A stretch of 64,000 bases of DNA, from assembly GCA_036567945.1 (NCBI GenBank), contig DATCTM010000123.1:1-64000 (forward strand), written 5' to 3'. Below, piece by piece: positions 1 to 9,300 of this stretch (position 1 is its first letter; the number at the start of each line of letters is the position of its first letter). The position numbers and the translations under genes were made by a program. Source of the stretch: BRH-c54 sp036567945 (GTDB taxonomy: Bacteria > Bacteroidota > Bacteroidia > Flavobacteriales_E > Vicingaceae). A model generated the notes under the pieces. It was given only the letters and a program-made list of their open reading frames with translations, ran no database searches and had not been told where the DNA came from.

Positions 1-828
1 TCATCAGACAAAAAGAAATCTTTTACTAAGAAGCCTACAAATAAAAGAGGCGACTTTAAAAAGAGACCTCCTAGACAAGCTCCTTTGCCTAAAGCTGATG
101 ATGGAAAAATTCGTTTAAATAAGTTTTTGGCAAATGCCGGAATATGCTCTAGAAGAGAAGCTGATGTGTTAATTCAAACCGGAGTAGTTGAAGTTAATGG
201 TAAGATTATAACAGAAATGGGATTTAAAGTGTCTGATACAGATAAAATTGTTTGTGGTGGCGAAACACTTCGACATGAAAAAAAAGTGTATTTACTGATG
301 AACAAACCTAAAGGATTTGTTTCTTCATTAAACGACCCATATAATAGGAGAAATGTAGTTGAATTACTCGGTAAATTAAAGCAAAGTGTTATTCCTGTTG
401 ATCCATTAGGGAAAGATGCTACAGGCGTTTTGTTTTTAACCAACGATGAAGAATTGGTGAAAAGACTAACTCATCCGAAACAACATATTAAGAAAATTTA
501 TCAGGTAGCAACCTCTACCAATGTTTCTAAAACACACTTGCAACAATTAATTAATGGTGTAGATTTAGAAAATGGGCTTACCAAAATGCAAGAAGCCACT
601 CATGTAAGTGATGGTGAAAATAAAAAGCTAATTGGTGTAGAAATTCATTCTTCAAAAAATAACATCGTAAAAAAAATGTTTGAACATTTAGGTTATGAAG
701 TTTCTAAATTAGACAGAGTTTATTATGCGGGTTTAACTAAAAAGAACTTAGCTAGAGGTCAGTGGAGGTTTTTAACAGAAGAAGAAGTGAATTTACTTAA
801 AATGAGTACCCTTAATGTGAAGATCTAA
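1..828 (+). CDS. RsuA/RluB-family rRNA pseudouridine synthase homologue (5' truncated)
   Basis: The frame is open from base 1 with no start codon, so the N-terminus lies outside the window; the visible start is Lys/Arg-rich and looks disordered, as in Bacteroidota RluB. An S4 RNA-binding domain follows (IRLNKFLANAGICSRREAD), then a pseudouridine synthase fold. Family members isomerise a uridine in 23S or 16S rRNA. The usual GRLD catalytic motif before TxGxxxxTND reads DPLG here, so the catalytic Asp appears to be Gly. The later NRQVRRMF-type motif is also degenerate (NNIVKKMF). The KKIYQV Tyr motif survives. This is probably a divergent paralogue that binds RNA but may lack synthase activity. 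It converges with the next gene, overlapping by 4 bp. Confidence 0.85.
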   Translation, partial: SSDKKKSFTKKPTNKRGDFKKRPPRQAPLPKADDGKIRLNKFLANAGICSRREADVLIQTGVVEVNGKIITEMGFKVSDTDKIVCGGETLRHEKKVYLLMNKPKGFVSSLNDPYNRRNVVELLGKLKQSVIPVDPLGKDATGVLFLTNDEELVKRLTHPKQHIKKIYQVATSTNVSKTHLQQLINGVDLENGLTKMQEATHVSDGENKKLIGVEIHSSKNNIVKKMFEHLGYEVSKLDRVYYAGLTKKNLARGQWRFLTEEEVNLLKMSTLNVKI

Positions 829-1481
829 TCTACATCTACATAACCTTTCTTTATCGCATATTTAATTAATTCCGCTATATTATTAAGCCCTAGTTTATCC
901 ATAATATTTCTTCTATGGGTTTCTACCGTTCTAGAGCTAATAAATAATTTATCGGAAACTTCTTTATTAGTAGCTCCAGAAGCTACCAACTTAATTACAT
1001 CTACTTCTCTTTCAGATAATCCGTCAGTTTCAACAGCTTGCCCTTTTTGCTTATTCATCAACGAATTAATCATGATATTCGATACCTCAGAGCTGAAATA
1101 TTTTTTTCCGCTAGCAATAGTTTCTATTGCACTAACTATTTCGTTTGTATCAGCATCTTTTAATGCATACCCAAAAGCCCCTGCATCAATAATGCTTTTA
1201 ATATAAGGTTCTTCATTATGAACAGACAACACCAATACTTTAATGTTTTCAAAAGAGTCGCTAATTATTTTGGTGGCATCTATACCATTCATCTCTGGCA
1301 TATCAATATCCATTAATACCACATCAATATCGTTATGATTTTTTTCTAGATAATTAATTGCTTCAACTCCCGAACCTGCTTCTGCAACTACTTTAAACTG
1401 CTTATGCCTTTTTAACATCAATTTAATACCATTTCTTATTATCAAATGATCATCGGTAAGCAAAATTCTGATTGGATTCAT
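825..1481 (-). CDS. NarL/FixJ-type response regulator (REC + LuxR HTH)
   Basis: 218 aa. An N-terminal receiver domain has the acidic pair D10/D11, the phosphoacceptor D58 in VVLMDIDMPEMNG and a conserved K near residue 107 (ALKDAD). A C-terminal LuxR-type helix-turn-helix spans about 155-212 (LSEREVDVIKLVASG ... SSRTVETHRRNI). It should act as a cytoplasmic, phosphorylation-controlled transcription factor. No histidine kinase is adjacent, so it is orphan within this window. Its stop overlaps the end of the convergent pseudouridine synthase gene. Confidence 0.93.
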   Translation of the reverse strand: MNPIRILLTDDHLIIRNGIKLMLKRHKQFKVVAEAGSGVEAINYLEKNHNDIDVVLMDIDMPEMNGIDATKIISDSFENIKVLVLSVHNEEPYIKSIIDAGAFGYALKDADTNEIVSAIETIASGKKYFSSEVSNIMINSLMNKQKGQAVETDGLSEREVDVIKLVASGATNKEVSDKLFISSRTVETHRRNIMDKLGLNNIAELIKYAIKKGYVDVD

Positions 1482-1587
1482 ATGTGAAAATTATATACAA
1501 AAACTCAACAAGTAGCTTATTTGTACCTATTGAGTGACGCAATATACAATTTTTTAACAAAACACCAATCCTTCGTCAAAAAATATT

Positions 1588-2040
1588 TTAATTCTTTAAT
1601 ACTAAAGTCGGAGGGTTTTCCGAAGATAGGTTTAGTAAGGAAGAGTAAGTAACCACTTCGTCTGACATCATCTTAATTCTAAAAATTCTATCACTTATAT
1701 TTTTGCTATCAACAACATAACAGTATAATAATGGTTGATTATTTGGAGATTTAACACCTTCTTTAGTAGTTACCTCATTAAAATTAACACCATCAAGAGA
1801 TGACTCTAAAACATAAGCAACATCTTCTCTATTTTCTTGAATTAAAAACTTAAAGTAAAACTTATCCTGAATATGTTTTGCAGTAAATTGTTTTACCACA
1901 TATTCCGGAGCAGCTTCAAAAGTAACCTTAGTAGTTACTGATTGTGCTCTAAGCTTATTAGTAGCAAACAATAGTAAAATAGCGATAATAGAAGCTATAA
2001 TTGCTTGTTTTAACGGAGTAAGTTGTATGCTCATTTTCAT
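1588..2040 (-). CDS. small secreted or inner-membrane-anchored protein of unknown function
   Basis: 150 aa from the ATG at 2040. The frame is open further upstream, but this start (MKMSIQLTPLKQ) directly precedes a hydrophobic stretch (AIIASIIAILLLFATN) that looks like a signal peptide ending near RAQS. The mature part is beta-rich and contains an SSLDGVNF-type segment reminiscent of fibronectin-III-like repeats in Bacteroidota secreted proteins. It has no sorting domain and no recognisable catalytic motif. It is monocistronic between two oppositely arranged neighbours. Confidence 0.6.
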   Translation of the reverse strand: MKMSIQLTPLKQAIIASIIAILLLFATNKLRAQSVTTKVTFEAAPEYVVKQFTAKHIQDKFYFKFLIQENREDVAYVLESSLDGVNFNEVTTKEGVKSPNNQPLLYCYVVDSKNISDRIFRIKMMSDEVVTYSSLLNLSSENPPTLVLKN

Positions 2041-2300
2041 AATGTATAGTCTTTTAAAATTTAATAATGGTTTTTCAATTTTCAAATCTTTATTGTTTTT
2101 GATTAAAAATCTATATGCCAAAGTTCACTCATATATAACTCTGAAAAAAGCGTAAAACACCTGATTTTAAATAGCGAAAATACTTAGTTATAAAACCAAT
2201 CAGTACGTGTTTATACCAATTATGATTTCAGCATTTATACCGTTTAGCTTGGAATAATTACCAACTACTTTTACATTATTGATTTTTAAAACTATAAACT

Positions 2301-3539
2301 ATGCAAAATTTATTCTCACATTTACTTATAATTTTGTTCTTATTAATAAGTATAAATGGTTTTGGAAACAATAATGTTTTTAGATTTAAAATAAGTGGTA
2401 ACAACTATACTGATGAAACCATTATAAGAATGTTTAATGGTGCTACCGAAAATTTTGATGGGAGTTATGATGCATGGAAATTATTCAGCTCCAATACTAA
2501 TGTTCCTTCAATTTATACACAAATTGCTCCCGGACAAGAGTTATCTATAAATGCTCTTCCTGAATATAGTATAGACAAATCTGTAACTATATACACTAAC
2601 ATTCCTGCTTCGGGTACTTACACTTTATTAATTGAAGAAATTTTTCCATTAACATCTAATTACAAAGTTAGTTTAACTGATATTTCATCTAACACCCACT
2701 ATACTATTTTAGGAGATACTTCAATTATATTTACGCTTAATCAGCAGCAAGAAGTAGCTACTTTTACTTTTAATATTTCTACAGCTCTTTCTGTAATTTC
2801 TACAGACGAATTATGTTTCAATAGTGGTGATGGAACAATAGATTTAATAAAACACGGCAATTCCAATTGGGATTACGAGATTCTTGATCTTTCAAACAAT
2901 ATTTTACATTTCGGAACAGCAACTACCGACTCTATACATATAAACAATATAACTGCTCAGATATATTTAGTAAGAAGCTTCAATAAAGGAATTATTGATG
3001 AAACGAATATTACTATTAATACTCCTGCACCAATCATCGCTAATTTTGACTTAGCTAATGACACTGTGTATTTAAGTGAAGGTGGCACTGTTAACATCAC
3101 TAACCAATCTCAAAATGCTGTTACTTATTCATGGGATTTTGGTGATGGAGGAAATTCAACAGCTATTCATCCCAATTATACCTACACTACAGTTGGCAAT
3201 TATACTATCGTACTAAATTCATCGAATAATAACTGTACGGAACAAAGCTCTAAAAACATTACTGTTTTAGCTTCTCCAAATGTTGCAACTGCTGTTGAAA
3301 GTATCGAAAAAAATCAGTTTAGTCTACAAAATTTCGGAAATGGTAACTACCAAGTTACTTCTCCAAGTCAAGTTTTAACAACAGTTGTTGTTTATGATAT
3401 TACTGGTAAAATAGTAGTTACAGAATCTAATCAACAACTTACTTATAATTTTTCATTAGAAAATCAACCCAATGGCATTTATATTGTACAAATATTATTT
3501 GAAGATGGAAACATGCTAACAGAAAAATTATGGAGATAA
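2301..3539 (+). CDS. secreted PKD-domain protein with T9SS type A C-terminal sorting domain
   Basis: 412 aa with an N-terminal signal peptide (MQNLFSHLLIILFLLISINGFG). The middle is beta-rich. A PKD domain lies around residues 250-330, with the typical YSWDFGDGGNS motif and a YTYTTVGNYTIVL strand. The last ~75 residues match the T9SS type A sorting signature: VVVYDITGK, then NGIYIVQI and a terminal EKLWR. It is predicted to be exported by Sec, moved across the outer membrane by the type IX system and displayed on or released from the cell. Its ligand is unknown. Confidence 0.88.
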   Translation: MQNLFSHLLIILFLLISINGFGNNNVFRFKISGNNYTDETIIRMFNGATENFDGSYDAWKLFSSNTNVPSIYTQIAPGQELSINALPEYSIDKSVTIYTNIPASGTYTLLIEEIFPLTSNYKVSLTDISSNTHYTILGDTSIIFTLNQQQEVATFTFNISTALSVISTDELCFNSGDGTIDLIKHGNSNWDYEILDLSNNILHFGTATTDSIHINNITAQIYLVRSFNKGIIDETNITINTPAPIIANFDLANDTVYLSEGGTVNITNQSQNAVTYSWDFGDGGNSTAIHPNYTYTTVGNYTIVLNSSNNNCTEQSSKNITVLASPNVATAVESIEKNQFSLQNFGNGNYQVTSPSQVLTTVVVYDITGKIVVTESNQQLTYNFSLENQPNGIYIVQILFEDGNMLTEKLWR

Positions 3540-3638
3540 ATAAAAAGGTTTTTTTGTGCCCGCAATGTTGCGTTATCGAACCAAATTGAATAATGATACA
3601 TCAAAGGTTTTGGTTCTTTGTGAGTAATTTTGTACGCA

Positions 3639-4220
3639 ATGAATGAAGTGCCAAAAAATAGTTTTTGTCCATCAAATAAAGACGAATGGAGAGAATGGCT
3701 TGAAAAGAATCATAAAAAAGAAGAATCCATTTGGTTAATTTTTTACAAAAAGAAATCTGCCAATTTCAATCTTTCATGGTCTCAAGCTGTTGACGAAGCA
3801 ATCTGCTTTGGTTGGATTGACAGTGTAAAAAAGTCACTTGATGAGGAGCGGTATATTCAGTATTTCACAAAAAGAAAACCCACAAGTATTTGGTCAAAAA
3901 TTAACAAAAACAAGGTCAAAACATTGACTAAACAAGGATTAATGAGTGATGCCGGGCTGAAATGTGTTAGGATTGCAAAAGAAAACGGTTCATGGACAAT
4001 TTTAGATACAGTTGAGAAGCTAATAATCCCAGAAGATTTAGAACGTAAATTTCAACAATACCCGAATTCCAAAGACTATTTTCAAAGTTTGAGCGTTGTA
4101 ATTCGTAAAAGACTTTTGTATTGGGTGATATCAGCAAAGAAGAAAGATACGAGGGAAAAACGTATTGGTGAAATAGCAGAAATGGCAGGCAAAAAATTAT
4201 TACCAAAGAACTTTCGATAA
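3639..4220 (+). CDS. YdeI/OmpD-associated (OmdA-like) family protein
   Basis: 193 aa from the ATG at 3639; an in-frame TTG lies three codons upstream and is less likely. It shows the family hallmarks: a WREWLEKNHKKEESIWLIFYKK segment, AICFGWIDSVKK and RYIQYFTKRKPTSIWSKIN, followed by a helical C-terminal part ending in a Lys-rich tail with the REKRI motif typical of OmdA proteins. The biochemical function of the family is not established. The gene is followed immediately by a strong intrinsic terminator. Confidence 0.85.
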   Translation: MNEVPKNSFCPSNKDEWREWLEKNHKKEESIWLIFYKKKSANFNLSWSQAVDEAICFGWIDSVKKSLDEERYIQYFTKRKPTSIWSKINKNKVKTLTKQGLMSDAGLKCVRIAKENGSWTILDTVEKLIIPEDLERKFQQYPNSKDYFQSLSVVIRKRLLYWVISAKKKDTREKRIGEIAEMAGKKLLPKNFR

Positions 4221-4233
4221 AATCAATTCAAAC

Positions 4234-4268
4234 AAAAAAGCCCTGTAACTTTCGTTACAGGGCTTTTT
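4234..4268. terminator. intrinsic terminator, bidirectional
   Basis: A perfect 11-bp stem (agccctgtaac / gttacagggct) closes on a 4-base TTTC loop and is flanked by A-run and T-run, so it can terminate transcription in both directions. It lies 14 bp after the stop codon of the YdeI-like gene. Confidence 0.92.
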
Positions 4269-4269
4269 G

Positions 4270-4676
4270 TACCCCAAACAGGTCAAATATCGAACTATTT
4301 GATGAGAGATTCCGGTATTATTATTCAGCAGTCAAAGTTTATTGGATTGACGATTTAAACTTATGTTGAAGAGAAACTAAATAAAGAAATTAGATTACCT
4401 ATTTGTGGTATTTCATAAAGCATAGTTAATTTAGTTTTTTTTAAATTCAAACAGTTCAGTTAATAGTATGTAGGAGTAATGAAAAAAAAGACGTTACAGA
4501 ACTATTGCTTAGGGGTATTCTATTGATAAGCAAAAAATTATTAGTAAAAATTAAAATATTTTAAATACATTTGCATCGAATTTAAAACTAAGCATATAGA
4601 AGAAAAATAAACTAACATATTAAAATAGTGTAATGCTATAATTCTTACAAAAGAAAACTGGAAATTTTAAACGTCA
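4270..4676. other. AT-rich intergenic region without a recognisable gene
   Basis: About 400 bases with stop codons in all frames. A TACATTTG motif (4566-4573) fits the Bacteroidota -7 box TAnnTTTG, but I see no TTTG at the expected distance upstream. It could still drive the small peptide or the receiver gene downstream. Nothing else was recognised. Confidence 0.5.
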
Positions 4677-4763
4677 ATGAGAATTATAAGCAAAACACTC
4701 TGTTATGGGGTGGCTTTGCTTGTATCGTTGACGTGGGTATTCCAGTACCTCTTTTGCGAATAA
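4677..4763 (+). CDS. possible 28-aa hydrophobic leader peptide
   Basis: An ATG-started 28-codon frame (begins MRIISKTLCYG) encodes a mostly hydrophobic peptide ending LFCE. It lies about 100 bp after a TAnnTTTG-like -7 motif and 56 bp before the receiver gene, and is followed by a GC-rich hairpin. It could be a small membrane peptide, a leader, or chance. There is no conservation evidence from sequence alone. Confidence 0.25.
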   Translation: MRIISKTLCYGVALLVSLTWVFQYLFCE

Positions 4764-4774
4764 GTTAAAGACCA

Positions 4775-4794
4775 CCCCTCCTATTTTTGAGGGG
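4775..4794 (+). terminator. short hairpin upstream of the receiver gene
   Basis: A 6-bp GC-rich stem (cccctc / gagggg) with an 8-base loop, followed by an AT-rich run. It lies between the small peptide frame and the receiver gene, and could be a weak terminator or attenuator, or a 5'-UTR structure. Confidence 0.4.
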
Positions 4795-4819
4795 ATTTAT
4801 TAATTAAAATAAAAACCCT

Positions 4820-5191
4820 ATGATTAACGTATTACTGGTTGATGATAATGCTCTTGTTAGAAAAGCGATCAAAACCATCTTAGAGAACCACCCTGCAATT
4901 CAAGTAATCGGAGAATGTCAAGACGGAGAAGAAGTCATCCCCTTTGTACAGTGCCAACAGCCTGATGTTATCTTAATGGATAATAGCATGCCTGTACTTA
5001 ATGGTATTAAGGCCACTAAGTTAGTAAGGCACTTATTTCCTGAAATAAAAGTAATTGGCTTATCCTGCGACGATGATGAAGTCACGAAAAACGCTTTTTT
5101 AGAAAATGGAGCGGTCGGATTTTTATCCAAATATGAGACCACTAATGAAAAACTTGTTTTAAAAATCAATACCTGTTGTTTAATGGTGTAA
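4820..5191 (+). CDS. stand-alone receiver-domain protein (CheY-like)
   Basis: 123 aa and only a receiver domain. It has the acidic pair D8/D9, phosphoacceptor D54 (ILMDNSMP) and the late K in FLSKYE. It resembles the receiver half of NarL-type regulators, but the frame stops about 10 residues after the position where a linker to a LuxR HTH would start, ending CCLMV. It is either a genuine single-domain phosphorelay protein or a regulator truncated by a nonsense or indel mutation. It sits just upstream of a LytTR regulator and may feed into it. Confidence 0.85.
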   Translation: MINVLLVDDNALVRKAIKTILENHPAIQVIGECQDGEEVIPFVQCQQPDVILMDNSMPVLNGIKATKLVRHLFPEIKVIGLSCDDDEVTKNAFLENGAVGFLSKYETTNEKLVLKINTCCLMV

Positions 5192-5261
5192 AAATTCAAA
5201 AAATGATGCCATTATTATATAATTATTTCATCACGAATGAACCGATAAATGGAAAAAAACG

Positions 5262-5291
5262 ACCGTTCATTTATAAAAAACGACCGTTAGT
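5262..5291 (+). promoter_or_regulatory. paired LytTR operator boxes
   Basis: Two 9-bp direct repeats, accgttcat (5262-5270) and accgttagt (5283-5291), separated by 12 bp and each embedded in an AAAAAACG context. Both match the published LytTR-domain consensus [TA][AC][CA]GTTN[AG][TG] at every position. They end 19 bp upstream of the -33 element of the promoter that precedes the LytTR-domain gene, which suggests autoregulation. Confidence 0.75.
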
Positions 5292-5310
5292 AAGATAAAT
5301 GAATCTTTTC

Positions 5311-5341
5311 TTTGAAATTAACATTTTTTAATTTACGTTTG
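5311..5341 (+). promoter_or_regulatory. Bacteroidota-type promoter of the LytTR regulator / Rhs locus
   Basis: TTTG (5311-5314), a 19-bp spacer and TACGTTTG (5334-5341) match the Bacteroidota primary-sigma consensus TTTG-N19-TAnnTTTG exactly. Transcription would begin near 5348, about 23 bases before the start codon of the LytTR gene. Confidence 0.8.
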
Positions 5342-5370
5342 GAGCCTTTTATTTATAAATATAAGATAAC

Positions 5371-5871
5371 TTGATAGTACTCAGAGAAAATAACGAAGAA
5401 ATTGCACTACAAAAAAGATTAGTAGAGTTAGAAAAGTTATTAGCTCAGACAAAGAAAAAACTGTATCATGAAGCAGAATATAATAAACAACTCGAAGCTG
5501 TTTTAAAAGAGGAGCATCCAGTTAGAAAGTCAAAGATTATTACCATTAAAAGTGCCACTAAAATAGAGTTTGTAAATGTAGATGATATAATATGTTGCGA
5601 TGCAGATGAAGTTTATACACATGTCCACTTAAATGATAAGAGAAAAATTATTACAGTAGCAAAAACATTAAGTACAGTTGAAACTCTGTTAGTAGGACAC
5701 GATTTTTTTAGAATAAGTAAGAGCCATATTATTAACCCAAGTTACATTATCACATTTTATAAAGATAGAAACCAACTTTTATTACAAGGAAATATGGTAT
5801 TAGACATTGCAAGAAGAAGAAGGGTAGAATTTTTAAAAGTACTTAATAAAAAAGATAAAGAAATAATTTAA
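5371..5871 (+). CDS. LytTR-family DNA-binding transcriptional regulator
   Basis: 166 aa starting at TTG (5371); an in-frame stop lies three codons upstream and no ATG suits the domain. Residues 1-50 form a charged helical or coiled-coil segment (ALQKRLVELEKLLAQTKKK). Residues ~52-160 are a LytTR domain: KIEFVNVDDIICCDADEVYTHVHL, then FFRISKSHIINPSYI and the basic RRRR end. There is no receiver domain in the same protein, so input may come from the stand-alone receiver just upstream. The paired LytTR boxes in its own promoter point to autoregulation. It heads a long co-directional run of secreted genes and is the obvious candidate regulator of that locus. Confidence 0.88.
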   Translation: MIVLRENNEEIALQKRLVELEKLLAQTKKKLYHEAEYNKQLEAVLKEEHPVRKSKIITIKSATKIEFVNVDDIICCDADEVYTHVHLNDKRKIITVAKTLSTVETLLVGHDFFRISKSHIINPSYIITFYKDRNQLLLQGNMVLDIARRRRVEFLKVLNKKDKEII

Positions 5872-5894
5872 ATTAACATTAAACAACCGGCAAA

Positions 5895-6302
5895 ATGAAA
5901 AAGATACTTTTACTATTTATAGTGTTTACTTCAATGAAAATTTATTCTCAAGACATTCTCAATGCGGCTGGAAATGTTATTTATACTATAGACTCTGTTA
6001 CAGGAGAAATAAAAAATATAAATTTTGATGTAGTAGGAACGATAAATGAGACCGGAATAATATACAATGAAATGCAAACACCGATTGCTTATTTTTCTGA
6101 AAATAATGAATTAATTACCAATCAAGGAGATAGTCTGGGAAAATTAAATGAAGACGGGTCTGTTCAATTTAAAAACGGAGCTCAAATTGGATATATTCAA
6201 AATGATGGATTTGTATTGGGTTCAAATCAAAATATTATAGGGTATGGAAACCATGTTGCTAAAAGATTTCTAATGTATTTATTTTTCTTTTACCCATTGT
6301 AA
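5895..6302 (+). CDS. small secreted protein with short beta repeats
   Basis: 135 aa with a signal peptide (MKKILLLFIVFTSMKIYSQ). The mature part is built of short repeated strand-turn units with recurring Gly-x-Ile/Val patterns (GEIKNI, GTINETG, GSVQFKNG, GYIQNDG), which suggests a small repetitive beta fold. It ends in a hydrophobic, aromatic tail (MYLFFFYPL). It lies 23 bp after the LytTR gene and 47 bp before the giant adhesin, so it is probably co-transcribed. Function unknown. Confidence 0.65.
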   Translation: MKKILLLFIVFTSMKIYSQDILNAAGNVIYTIDSVTGEIKNINFDVVGTINETGIIYNEMQTPIAYFSENNELITNQGDSLGKLNEDGSVQFKNGAQIGYIQNDGFVLGSNQNIIGYGNHVAKRFLMYLFFFYPL

Positions 6303-6349
6303 CTATTAAGGATGAAAAATAAATCAAACAGATAAAACACTACTGATAT

Positions 6350-9300
6350 ATGAAAATAAAAGGCGTATTTGTATGTATGTTAAGTTTACTACCATTTTTT
6401 GGAGTAACCCAAAATGCAGTTGAGTGGATTAATTTAGTGAACCTTACTTTAACAGGAGATACGTTAGAGAAAACATCGGGAACGGTAGGTTGGAATGCAC
6501 ATGCGAATTCAACTAATATTTTGGTTGGAGACGGATGGATTAAATATAATGTAGCTAGTCTTGGTACACAAAGACTTTTTGGATTTTCCCAACATGGAGT
6601 AACTATTAATACAGATGTTCAAGTTATTTACGGTTTTTACGTTAGTGGTACTGATTTATATTCTCGGGAATCCGGTAGTCAAACATATTTAAATACTACC
6701 TATGACATCGGTGATGAGTTGGTTATTGAGCGGATTGGAGATACTGTTTACTATAAGAAAGACAGTGTTGTTTTGCGACAAATAACTGTTGATGGAACTT
6801 TACAACTAAATGCAGCAGCAGTTTTTAGAAATCAAGGTACAAAACTGGAATCGATAGTTGCTTCATTTGACTCGACAGAGCCATTAAACCTTACAGCAAC
6901 GCTAAGTCATGTTTTTCAAACACCTCAATCAGGTGCAATAGACATTACTCCAAGCGGTGGAATTGCACCTTATAGTTATTCTTGGACACCCGGAGGAGAT
7001 ACAACAGAAGACCTTAGTAATCTTGATCCGGGAGTTTATACAGTAGTGGTTACAGATTCCAATTTAAATACGTATGAAAAATCTTTTACTATAGGTTATG
7101 GAGTGGAATGGATAGATATGATAGGAACCGACACAACCGGAACTACTTTGCAAAAAACTTCAACTGCAGGAGGTTGGATTACCGGTGCAGCATCTAGAAA
7201 TATTTTAAAATCTACAGAAGATGGATGGGTTGAATATAAGATTCAAGACAGTAATGAGACAAAAGTATTTGGATTATCCTCATACCCTAATACATCAGCA
7301 ACATTGAACACAGTAGAATATGGTTGTCAAATCAGAGCTGATGGTTATGTGTACATTTATGAGTTAGGAGTTCCGGTGCTACAAACTATGCAATATACTA
7401 TTGGAGATGTTTTAAAAATTGAACGATCGGGAAGTTTTATCAATTATTATCAAAATGAGGTACTTCAAAGACAAGTTGCTACAGATAGTACTCTGCAATT
7501 AATAGTCGATGTTTCATTTAATACCAATGGAAGTAAATTTCAAGACGTGGTGACCTCTTTTCCTGCACCACCAAGTTTAACATTTTCAGTTACACAAGCA
7601 GCATTGGATCATTCAGTTTTAGGAACAATTGATTTAACGGTAACAAGTGGAACTCCTCCTTATACCTATAATTGGCAACCAACAGGGATGACAACACAAG
7701 ATTTAACCGGTTTAAACCCCAATACGTATTCAGTGGTTGTAACAGATGCTACAGGGAGAGAAACTGAAGGGGCTATAGGAGTAGGATATGATGTAGCATG
7801 GGAGGAATTGACAAATGTAACAGTAACCGGAAATACAATAGAAAAGACCTCCGGGTCATCAGGTTGGAATGCCGGAGCAGCATCTGTTGATGTATTGCCA
7901 AGTTCAGTTGATGGTTGGATCGAATACGATATAGTACCATCAAACACTTATAGAATAATAGGACTATCGAAATTACCCAGTAATCAATCAGCTACATTGA
8001 CGGGAATAAACTATGGATTTCAAATAAGATTGGATGGTCAAATTATTATTTATGAATTAGGAACAGGAGTACACACTATCCCTAAATATTATGAAGGAGA
8101 TGTTCTTCGAATAGAACGAAAATCAAATCAACTCAATTACCTTATTAATCATAGTATTGTAAGATCTGTCGTTGTTGATTCTTTAGATTCACTGTATACA
8201 GATATTAGCTTTCATACGGTAGGTGCTAAGTTTGAAAATGTACGTTATTTATTTTCGGCACCCTCTCTTGCGGAGTTTACGGTTGATTATGTTGCTACAA
8301 GTGAATCCAGTGATAGTTTAGGATCTATTCAACTATCACCAATAGGAGGTATTCCACCATTTTACTATTTTTGGGATGATGGAGATCAATCTCAAAATAG
8401 GTATAATTTAGAGTCAGGATTATATAGTGTTACTGTTGTCGATTCTTTACTGGATTCAGTTAGTTTAGTGATACCCGTTGAGGTGGAAATTTTAGTCACA
8501 GATTCGCAAGGCGTAACCTTTGATAATCATTATGTAGAAAAAACAGCAGCTGATGGTTGGGGCAATGGAAAAATAAGTTTTTCAAATGCAGTAAAAGGAA
8601 ATGGAGCAGTAAGAGTGGAAGTTGTAAATGATAACAAAGAATGGGCTTTTGGATACAGACTATCAGCTAACGCTCAGGCAGTTTATTATGATAGTTTAGA
8701 TTATGGATTTTATATCAATAGTGGAGATACGCTATATACATGGGATAAATCAACCAGTACGCTAACGAATGTGGGGGTTATTACAACAGGTGATATTTTA
8801 AGTATAGAACGAGAGGGAGCATTAGTAACATTTAAGAAAAATGATACTTTTATTTCAGAAGTAAGCACTAATGTTGCTAATGAATACAGAATAGATTTTT
8901 CTCTCTTCTCTACTCAAACAAGGGCAAGGGTTATTATTATAAGATTCCCTTTTTGGTTAACAGCTAGTGCAAGTATTACAAATAGTAATTGTAATATCCC
9001 TAATACAACTACCGGAGAAATTGATTTGACTGTTATTGGAGGTACTCCTCCTTACACTTACAGTTGGACTGGTCCAAACAGTTTTACAGCTTCAACACAA
9101 GACATATTTAATCTTGAATCAGGATCTTATACAGTTACAATTACAGATAGCTGGTTAAATCCTAATTCAATAACTCAAACTTATTATGTAGGTCATAAAG
9201 TAGAATGGACAAACATAGTTGCATCAACTGTTAATGATAATACCTTAATAAGAAATACATCGACTTACGATGAACCTAGTGGAGCATCTTCGGTTAATAT

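Noticed and set aside
1588..2121. Longer 177-aa start for the small secreted protein
   Set aside because: The extra 27 residues precede a signal peptide and are rich in charged residues, so the ATG at 2040 is preferred.
3561..3574. Small palindrome cgcaa-tg-ttgcg as an attachment site
   Set aside because: Only 5-bp arms, no second copy was recognised and no integrase is nearby.
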